Assembly (NCBI RefSeq): GCF_036669915.1
Contig: NC_089316.1
Location: forward strand, 25,843,325 to 25,907,324
Direction: 5' to 3'
DNA length: 64,000 nt
Source of the DNA: Pocillopora verrucosa
Taxonomy: Eukaryota > Cnidaria > Anthozoa > Scleractinia > Pocilloporidae
Part shown: positions 55,540 to 64,000 of the stretch, piece after piece
How positions within the stretch are numbered: the first letter of the stretch is position 1
How the letters are laid out: every line of letters starts with the position of its first letter
Position numbers and translations under genes: made by a program
Notes under the pieces: generated by a model
Database searches by the model: none
Seen by the model: only the letters and a program-made list of their open reading frames with translations
Told to the model about the DNA's origin: nothing

Positions 55540-58500
55540 TCAATGGTCACTCTGTTTCTTCTCCGCCTCGTTGTTGTCCTCCTCGAGTTCTTCTTTCCTA
55601 AAAAAAAGATAAATTTGTCAATATTTTCAACAATGAAACGGATTTCCAATAAAAGAAATTACTTTCATCCTCAAAGTCGTTGGCTCTGATTATTCAAACT
55701 TGTCGAACATACCATGCTTGATACGAAAGTGACTTTAAGGTCGTCAATTAATTGTTATTTTTGTTGATTTTTTACAGATAAAGCGAACTTTTTCAGCTTC
55801 TTAGGTTACCTCCCTCGTCATAGCGTCCAGCATTGTCTTGACCTTGATTAATTATTTCTGATTATATTGAATACAGAAGAATAGCTAATTCAAGCCAATT
55901 TTAGAAAGCCTTCCGTGAAAATCTTCTAGCTCCGAGAACTAGTTAAAATCAACTTCTCTTTTTTGGCATTTTATGGATGAAAAACAAAGACTAAAAGAAA
56001 ACGAAAAACAAAAGAACACAAGTTGATAAAGTGAACAAGTCAAGTGTACTAATCGGTTTATCGTACAAAATTGCTCATTATGATCAGACTTACCCTTTTG
56101 CAATAAAATCAATTGTCACGTTATCCCCCATCAGCACGAACGAGGCCCATTGGCGAGGTTTGGGGAAGCCATTACTTCTCAACCATTGAACAGCCTGGTG
56201 AAGAGATTCACTGGCACTTTCTCCACGAACAAGGTGTTTATAGAAATGTTTCATGAGCCTCTCCGTTGCTTTGTCTTCTACAGCCCACGATGCTACCAAC
56301 ACTGAACGTGCACCGGATGCTAAGAATGCTCGAGCGATTCCAATAACTCCTTCCTTTTTAATCAATCCACGCCCACTGTGACAACAGCTAAGTACTACCA
56401 GTTTAGCTCGCACTTGAACTCCTTCAATGTCGGGCATTGTCAGGAGGTAGTCTTCCTCTTTTGGAATACTGTTAACAGTACGTTGAGGAGAGAGGGCAAT
56501 CTCTCCTCTCTCGGGATTTCCATGTGCGGCAAGATGTATGAGACTCACTGAAGTTATTGCTTCAAGAACCGCCTGCTTTGTTGCGCGACTTCCTAACAAA
56601 GGTCGAACGCCCAGCAGTTCACCCACCAACTCTGCTTCCTTACTTGCACAGAACAATGGTATAATGTCTTTGGGACATCCATTGTAATGCACTGTGCCAA
56701 CCGTAGGATCACCCACAACCAGCGCACCGGTTTGACTGTGATAGTCTGTTGGACATTCCTGAATGAGTCGGAGAGTCGTCAATGAAGGAACGATGCGTAT
56801 TCTGTACTTCTCCGATAAATATCTTCCGGCTGGTTCATCACGTAAGGCAGCAAATGGGACTCGGTGCGCGAAACGATCCGGTACAATGATGATTTCGGGC
56901 TCTGTAAGTAAATCTGCCACAGGTGCAACGATCCATTCGTAGCACAAATGATGACTTCTTCCGATATCTTTGGTTTTGTCACCTCGCAAATTTGCTTGGC
57001 TCTCTTCATGAAGAGATGTCGTCACGTTGTCATCCAGCGATCGGTCTTCGCAGTTCGCTGTGGGTAAAACACCAAAGCAGGCGGCGCTCTTTTTGAAAAC
57101 TCCTTCCACTTCGCAAACTTGCTCAGCAATAAGAGTCTCTAGTTTCACTTCGTCTGTTTTTCGAAAGCAAACGTCTCCATTTGCTTTCAATACCCAGAGA
57201 AGAACTTGCCTATCTGTATACGAAATGTACAAAAAAACAGAGTTACTTTCTCTTTTCACGATGTTTTCAATTCCGAACCATGATTGTGGATCGGCTGAGA
57301 TATGGCTTTCCACGGAGTACTTGTCTGCCATGAATTCTGAGAGGACTCTTGCTCGTCCCAGCTCCTCAACATAGAGAGCATCTCCAAACTTTCCAGTACC
57401 ACAAAGGAAGTCAGTGAGTAACTTGTAGGGAAAAGTACCGTGTTCCTCTAACAGAGAGATTTGAAATCCACTGTTTCCCCTCAGGAGAATTCTGATTTGT
57501 TCATATTTTCCAATACATCGAAGAAGATATTCCATTGCCTCCACACCCTCTGACTGCGATATCTTTAACTCTGTAATTCCGAGAAGGCTAAGAAACTCAT
57601 TCATTTTGTCTCCAATTTGGCAGCTTATGGAACAAGCTTTCTGTAAATAATCTGCTGCCTTACCATATTCACCAAGTGATTGAAATACAAATCCAAGGCT
57701 TTGGTACAGTTCTGTTACGACATTTCTATCGCCACATTCTCTGCTGATGGTAAGCGCCTTCTCACAATGTTCTTTTGCTTTCTGACTGTCATTCACAGAA
57801 GCAAAGACACGTGCCAAACCTACAGTAGCTATGGCTTCAAGTTCTCTGTCACTACGTGTAATACCGACGCCGACCGCTTTCTCTAAATGTTCTTTAGCTT
57901 GCAGATTTCTATTAAGCTTCCTGTAAAGATATCCAAGAGTCGAGTATGCGAAGCCTTCTCCATAACTGTCGCCAGTTTCTATTGCGATGGCAAGTGCTTT
58001 TTCGAAATATTCTTTAGCCTTCTGATATTCGCCAACGGAATAAAACACACATCCGAGGTGCCTGTATGCTGTTCCTTCTCCACCTCTGTCGCCCATTTCT
58101 ATTGCGATGGCTAGTGCTTTCTCTTGATATTCTTTAGCCTTCTGATATTCGCCAAGGGAATCAAACACACATCCGAGGCTCAGGTATGACATTTCCTCTC
58201 CACATCTGTCGCCAATTTCTATTGCGATGGCAAGTGCTTTCTCGTGATATTCTTTAGCCTTCTGATATTCGCCAAGGGAATAAAACACACGTCCGAGGTT
58301 GTCGTATGATGATTTTTCTTCATTTCTGTTGCCAATTTCTATTGCGATGGCGAGTGCTTTCTCGTGATATTCTTTAGCCTTCTGATATTCGCCAAGGGAA
58401 TGAAACACATTTCCGAGGCTCCCGTATGTTATTCCTTCTCCATATCTGTCGCCAATTTCTATAAAGATGGCAAGTGCTTTCTCTTGATATTCTTTAGCCT

Positions 58501-59284
58501 TCTCATATTCGCCAAGAGAATGAAACACACTTCCGAGGTTCCCGTATGCTGCTCCTTCTCCATTTCTGTCGCCAATTTCTATTGCGATGGCAAGTGCTTT
58601 CTCGTAATAGTCTTTAGCCTTCTGATATTCGCTAAGGGAACTAAACACACATCCGAGGTTCAGGCGTGTTTTTCCTTCTACATATCTGTCGCCATATTCC
58701 ACTGCGATGGCAAGTGCTTTATCGAGATATTCTTTAGCCTTCTGATATTCGCTAAGGAGAACAAACAAAGCTCCGAAATTCCCGTATGTTCTTCCTTCTC
58801 CATTTCTGTCGCCAATTTCTATTGCAATGGCAAGTGCTTTCTCGTGATATTCTTTAGCCTTCTGATACTCACTGAGTTCAGCACAGACACATCCAAGTCC
58901 AAGATGAACCACTACTTCTTCTCTTTTGTGACCAATTGTTTTCCAGATGTTGAGTGCGCCTTTATAGAGTTGCTTTGCCTCTGGAAACCGGCTTTGTGCT
59001 ACATATTTTTCTCCCAGTTTTGTAGTTAGTATCCCAGCATGAATAAATGTGCCAAGAATTTTGTTTGTATGTCTTTCCGCATCTGTGTACCCAGAGATCG
59101 CGTAGTACGCATTGAATAGCACATCGGAGATATCAAGGTGACTACCAGAGTACAGGTTTTGAAGTAGAATTACACATTCATTACATAACTCAGTCGCTTG
59201 TAGGCCACGATCAGTGTTCAGAAGAAATATGACGACATTTAAACCTATCTGGACTGATTTTAGGATTTCTGCAGCGTCACTCAT
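55540..59284 (-). CDS. TPR repeat - CHAT (caspase-like) domain protein
   Basis: Coding exons 59284-56094 and 55597-55540; 3249 nt, 1082 residues. ATG at 59284 (MSDAAEILKSVQIGLN) is the best start; the frame runs 23 codons further upstream without an ATG. Residues about 80-600 form 11-12 TPRs of 40 residues (type YxNLGxVFxSLGEYQKAKEY then HEKALAIAIEIGDRNGEG). The C-terminal third is a CHAT domain: VVGDPTVG, LLGSRATKQAVLEA, His921 in LIHLAAHGNPE and Cys968 in LVVLSCCHSGRG, the expected His/Cys dyad, then ARAFLASGARSVLVASW. The donor GG-GTAAGT at 56093 joins an exon coding an acidic/lysine tail (KEELEEDNNEAEKKQSDH). The family (often labelled TTC28-like in corals) is predicted to be a cysteine protease regulated through its TPRs; substrate unknown. 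The same gene in block A is broken. Confidence 0.88.
57790..58880 (-). repeat. 120-bp coding tandem repeat (TPR array)
   Basis: About nine 120-base units with near-identical words such as GCAAGTGCTTTCTCGTGATA and TTCTTTAGCCTTCTGATATT every 120 bases. The DNA similarity is higher than protein conservation alone needs, which suggests recent amplification or conversion. Confidence 0.9.
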
Positions 59285-62200
59285 AACGGCTCTCTCCTGT
59301 TTGTTGTCGTATGAAAGAATCAACAAAAAAAGGAAGCTTAGAAAAAGTAACACTGAAAAATGTTCGAGTTTCTAAGCTGTTTTTAAGGAATTTGTGATTG
59401 TCTTCCTTTTTCACAAATGTCTAAGTGCAACATTCCTTTTTCATTCTTTTTTCAAACCAGTCACAAGTGTATCTTCTGGGTTCAAATTACAATAATCGTA
59501 GAGCAGATTTGGATATAGCTATCAAAGAAGTTTCACCAGTGGAATAGCGGTTAATTTACCAATCGAGTTATATTTGCATTCCCGTGAAAGTGTTTACACG
59601 TGACGCGTGAAGGAGGCTAAAATTAATATGTGGAGCGTGAATTTTACAGAAAGGCGAGCGTGATTCGTAAATTTATGAAGCAATGTTGGGCGTGATTTGC
59701 CTCCTGATATATGCGTGACCCGTCAATTTCTTCTTTCATTTCGTGAAAACATCAGGATTTCCCAGAAAGCTTGTACATAAAAAGAGACATTTGAAGGTTT
59801 CCCTTTCCTAAACGTGACGCGGGAACTTTTTATGAGAGATGTCCATCTACAATCGGAGATATAGATGTCCATCTAGGACATGTCCATCTGCAATTGCTCT
59901 GACGAAGGGCTAACGCTCGAAACGTCAGCCTTTTTACTCTTTACGGTGGCCAATTTACGTTTTAACTCAGTTGTTAACACCTAATTACCTGCTATAGATC
60001 TAGTTTCGTTGCGTGGTGGACAAATTTGATGGACATAAAACCAACAAAAAAAAATTACATTCTACCATTAAACAAAGTATGCAACTATTGTCCAATAGAG
60101 ATCAAGCCGGTATGTCAGTCTTAGAAACTCGCCTCATTAATTTGAGATGAAGAAATTAAAACATGTAAGTGTTATCAATGATTAATCACCCATCAATTAC
60201 TTTGAAAAAAACAATTTTTTGATTTTGATACAGCATTAATTTGTTTTTCAGACGAAGGAAAATCTTTCTATTTCATTCGTGTTACTTCAGTAGCTCATGT
60301 ACCAACTCCTCTCAATTTTTTGTTTCGTAAAATAATAGCGGAGCTCGCAGAGCGTAGCCCCATAATTATACAAAATAGTAGTAACCCATCAAGCCGAAGA
60401 AATTTGGTTGTACGACCGTACGACCGTAAGACCGTATAAGGTGCTACTTTTAACATGCGTGGTCAACTGTACTGCGGGCACGCCAACGCCACGGCTTTGT
60501 CCAGTAGTCCAGTGGTCAGTGCACTAGGCTCCGAGTCAGAAGACCCGGGTTCTACTCCTGGCCAGGGAAATGCGTTGTGCCCTTGAGACGTGCGCGAAAA
60601 AAAATGCGAGCTCCGCTTTTAGGCTTGGCTAAGTCTGTGTATTAAAGTTATTCATGGAAATTGAAACTAAGGAAGCCTTAGGTGAAGGAAAATTTGTTTC
60701 TTAAGTTTCCCAGAAGATTCATCAAATAACACACGGGAGCTTCCTAGTTTTAATCATCACACAAGTGATGAACACGTAGTTTCTCCTTACAATATCAATA
60801 CACCATACAGCAATGGTGAGAGTAAACAGACTCATCATTCAGAGTAACAAGTTTCAATCCAAAACATGTTAATGCATAATTTTTTTGAAATGAATTTTCA
60901 GCCGCTCACCTTTGAAAACGAAAACTTCCCTGAATAGTTAGAAGACCAAAATCGCGAAACTGATTCGAACTTTCTCTGCAAATCAAGGAAGAATGCAAAA
61001 CAGCTAGTATTAGATTGAATAGGAAAATTATTGCTGAAAAGTAATCATTGTAAACCTAATAAGGATGGAACTTACATTACAGCTTGCCTATAAGATATCT
61101 CAAAAAATATTTGAGCTCACATATCATTGATAAGAGTTTGGTGGTTTTAATTTCTCTTTCCTCGATTTTTAAAACGGCTTCAAGTTATAGAAGTGACGAT
61201 CATGTTGCATCTCTTTCCAATATCAACATATTATTCAGTAAACAAGCGGCGAGAAAACTTATCAGCTGAGGGTTTTTTCTTAATACAACATTAACGTCTC
61301 CCTACTGACTAACAAGGTAATGTGAGGGAGTTCTAAGGAAGAATTGCTGATGAGATCATAAATTCAAAAGGTTAACTTAACCTTTTGAATTTATGATCTC
61401 ATCAGCAATTCTTCCTGATGATGCAAACCTCAAATACTTTGCAATCAAATCAAAACTTGATTCGACTTTGGAAGTCGAAAAACCCAGTGTTAAAGATTGA
61501 GTTCGATTTGTATAGATTAGAAGAACAAAAGCTTTTTAGGAACCTGAAAATCAATCGCTCATTCATCTTCTCCATAAATTAAGCGCTCAGGGTTCAAACA
61601 GACTATATTTCCCCGGCTTGAATTAATTTGAAATTTAGCATAATGCGTGATTTGTAATTACTCTGCGTTACAACTGACACTGTGACAAAACATTAAGCTT
61701 CTAAGGAAGGGCCCAGGAAACAACCATTAGACGATCCGGGACAAACGGAGTAGGATTTTATGACAAGAGGATTCTCTGCTCATGTGACTGAGCATTTTCA
61801 GGTGAAAAATCAAAACAATTCAATTTCGAATGGCCTTATTTTACCCAAATTTTGTACATTGGAAACGCTAACAACGGTTACCATCTTTCTAAATTCTGAA
61901 AACTTTTTTTGCGCTAAGAATAAATTGACCCCCGCCGCGTAAAAACGCAAAGTGAACATCGTGTTCATGCCATCTCATGACGTTTTGGGCACAGATCGGG
62001 CATGTCTGTTTCATTAAAATTAAAAAACAAGCATTTTTGATTGTTATCCAACTTCTGGATAGGTATAAAAGAAATGAACTAGATCCAACACGTCAGATGT
62101 AGTACTGATGTTAATGCGTCAGTATTTTTATGCAGGGAATTCGAAGAAAATTTTGAAAAAAAAGGGAATCTATTAACGCTTTCCCAGCAAAACAGAGATG

Positions 62201-64000
62201 AATGACAATCTGACAAGAATGAAACAAAAGTAACACCTTCATCGGTTTAAAACTAAAAATCGGTTAGAATAAAACCTCTCAAAACAGGACCACGTCCCGT
62301 AATTTAAATAAAAACCATGGCAACTTCCATGTTAGTTTTTTTTTTAAATGACTTTCAGATTTAACAATCATGATTTTCCCGTTCATCCATCGTGTGTCTG
62401 CTTTTATTCTTTCCACTCCCGACTCAAGAGCTTAAGAATTGTTTAACCTGTAATTTCTCCCTACAGCATTCACTATATTCTTCAGCCATCCGTTTTGGAG
62501 GAATAAAGAAACTTACTCAGCTGGATGGTGTCAAATTGACGCAACACTTCATTCCCTAAAAATATTTACTGTGATATTTGGTAACATTTGCAAAGAGACT
62601 CCAGTAAGATGGAAATTGAAAGGCCTGAAATTGCGTTCATCGTTTTATTTCGCAGAAACTCATGATCAGTTTTTAAGTCAATTGTTTTACAAAATAAATC
62701 TTTTTGCCACAATCTAGATTATTTCGAGGTTTCAGTCCTCTGCCTTTGCAAATATCCAGTGCAAAACCATTTCAGTTTTGCAAAGGCGGGAAATTGTGTT
62801 CATAAATTTATTATTTTACTACTAACCTTTTACACAAGAAGCTTGTCTTGTTTGATATTCCTAGTCGTATGGGAGTATATGACTGATGAAACCAAAAGTA
62901 AAGAAACTGAAATAACAGTTTCTCTGCAAAACAAGATAAATGCAAAATAGTATTTTTAAGAAAGTCGTAAAAAAACTTCTGTAAAATAGAAGTAAAATAG
63001 GCAATAAAAAAATTGATGAACCGAATGAGGAAAAACGGTTACCCAACATAAAAGATTGAAATTCGATTGTAGATAAAAAAGAGCCGCTTAGGAACCTGAA
63101 ATCAATTCGCCTCATCATCTTCGCCATAAAATTTAAGCGCACAAGGGTTTAATTATCACACAAACTAGATTTCCCGGCGCCTGTGAAGTTATTTGAAATT
63201 CAGCAATACTGTTGCAGCTTTTTATATACTCTGCGTCACAACCGACGCTTCAGAAATGCTTGGACCTACTTTAAGAACGAGCCCGGGTCCAAACGGAGAT
63301 TTCATCTCGAAGAGAAATTTCTGCTCATGCGATGAACCCTTGTCATGATTTAAAAAACTTCGAATGGCCTTATTTTACTCAATATTTTACATTGGGAACA
63401 ATAACAACGGTTACCGAGCTGTCTGATCTGGAAAACTTGTTTTGCCGAAGATAACTGACCCCGCGCAATAAAACGCAATGTGTACATCGTGTCACAGTTT
63501 GTACACTTCTCATGACGTTTGTCGGGCACAGATTAGGCATGTCTATTTGATTAAATTCATCGCAAACGGATTGATTGTTATCCAACTTCTGGAATCGGTT
63601 ATGAATGAAACGAAAGTTGACTCAACATGGCCAGAAGGAACCATGTTAATGCATTCGAGATTTTTTAGCCAATGGAGTGCTACGAAAATTTTGAAAAAAA
63701 AAGAGGGAATTTATTAAAGAACGACATCCTTCTACGGCAGTTCATGTTGAGTGTAAAAATATGTGATTTCAATATCATGATGGTCTATGTAATAGCAGCT
63801 CTGATTACAGAGGCGTTTAAATATGAAAATTGGGAAAAATTGACGAGGAGTCACAATTAAACATTTCAGTACATTGTTAACACATCAAAATATCGTACTT
63901 ACCTCGACGCTAACACTGAACGCTTTACTGCTTTGTATAGTGAAACGGTCCAATTTAGAATTAGAATCAGCCCTGTATCTATTTCAAAGGTTTATAGGCG
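59285..64000. other. Upstream flank and probable first intron of the TPR-CHAT gene
   Basis: AT-rich and similar to 46036-49800. The minus strand near 63905 reads GCGTCGAGGTAAGTACGATA, a possible donor of a 5' UTR exon lying at 63905-64000; a similar donor is near 49740 in block A. Acceptor-like TTTTTCAG at about 59354-59361 precedes the coding exon. MITE relatives are near 60735-60860, 61200-61385 and 62405-62635. At 61345-61420 a short perfect inverted repeat (GATCATAAATTCAAAAGGTT) occurs. No other coding exon was seen. Confidence 0.45.
60345..60635 (+). mobile_element. Composite SINE-like insertion with tRNA head
   Basis: The tRNA-like part at 60503-60575 has A-box-like TAGTCCAGTGGTCAGTGCAC and B-box-like GACCCGGGTTCTACTCCTGG. 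The surrounding stretch runs from TAGCGGAGCTCGCAGAGCG to GCGAGCTCCGCTTTTAGGCT, whose ends are inverted. The word GAGCTCCGCTTTTAGGCTTG also occurs at about 28000 in TRAPPC9 intron 9. Confidence 0.55.

Larger units (their letters stand above)
53215..64000. repeat. Duplicated block, copy B (contains the intact TPR-CHAT gene)
   Basis: See block A for the collinear parts. B-specific events: a MITE at 53525-53727, about 390 extra bases at 54575-54965, a 184-base tandem duplication at 55094-55445, a SINE-bearing insertion near 60345-60635, and an internal repeat in which 61490-62160 and 63040-63720 both match 48920-49560 of block A. The window ends inside this block. Confidence 0.7.

Noticed and set aside
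57800-58870. Regular repeats resembling a CRISPR array
   Set aside because: The unit is 120 bases, coding, and spells TPRs in an animal genome; there are no unique spacers between short repeats.
57887-59029. Plus-strand frames of up to 221 codons with repeated SISVANFYCDGKCF
   Set aside because: Antisense shadow of the 120-bp TPR repeats; the periodicity comes from the real minus-strand gene.

Overview
This is eukaryotic nuclear DNA with spliced genes (GT-AG introns), AT-rich introns, and dense short inverted-repeat and tRNA-derived repeats. The gene set (animal JUN, TRAPPC9, an AIG1/ADTRP-family membrane enzyme, a rhodopsin-class GPCR, a PAN/EGF/glycine-rich secreted protein, and TPR-CHAT genes of the kind expanded in corals and anemones) points to a cnidarian, most likely a stony coral. 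The species assignment is inference; the metazoan assignment is firm.

Layout. 0.6-5.6 kb (+): a seven-exon secreted protein with signal peptide, PAN/apple domain, EGF-like domains and an ALK/LTK-type glycine-rich domain. 5.6-9.9 kb: repeats, no gene seen. 9.9-11.0 kb (-): intronless GPCR. 13.0-18.6 kb (-): five-exon AIG1-like hydrolase. 19.1-36.4 kb (+): 22-exon TRAPPC9, head-to-head with AIG1 across about 0.6 kb that holds a YY1-like site and two short upstream ORFs. 38.7-39.7 kb (+): intronless JUN with a CCAAT box and an AP-1/CRE-like site upstream. 39.7-42.4 kb: no recognised gene. 42.4-49.8 kb and 53.2-64.0 kb: two diverged copies of one duplicated block, each carrying a minus-strand TPR-CHAT gene. 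The right copy is intact (about 1082 residues); the left copy is a pseudogene that has lost almost its whole TPR array and carries two stop codons and a frameshift. Between them, at 51 kb, lies an unrecognised degenerate coding fragment.

The genes do not form one pathway. AIG1 and TRAPPC9 probably share a promoter. The part of most interest is the duplicated TPR-CHAT locus: a caspase-like CHAT protease domain behind a tandem TPR sensor array, next to its decayed relative. The rest of the window is a good sample of coral short inverted-repeat elements, three copies of which have readable 8-bp target-site duplications.

Exon boundaries were placed by eye from splice consensus, reading phase and family similarity; the coding exons of each of the main genes sum to a whole number of codons. 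Repeat-family limits are approximate unless a target-site duplication is given.
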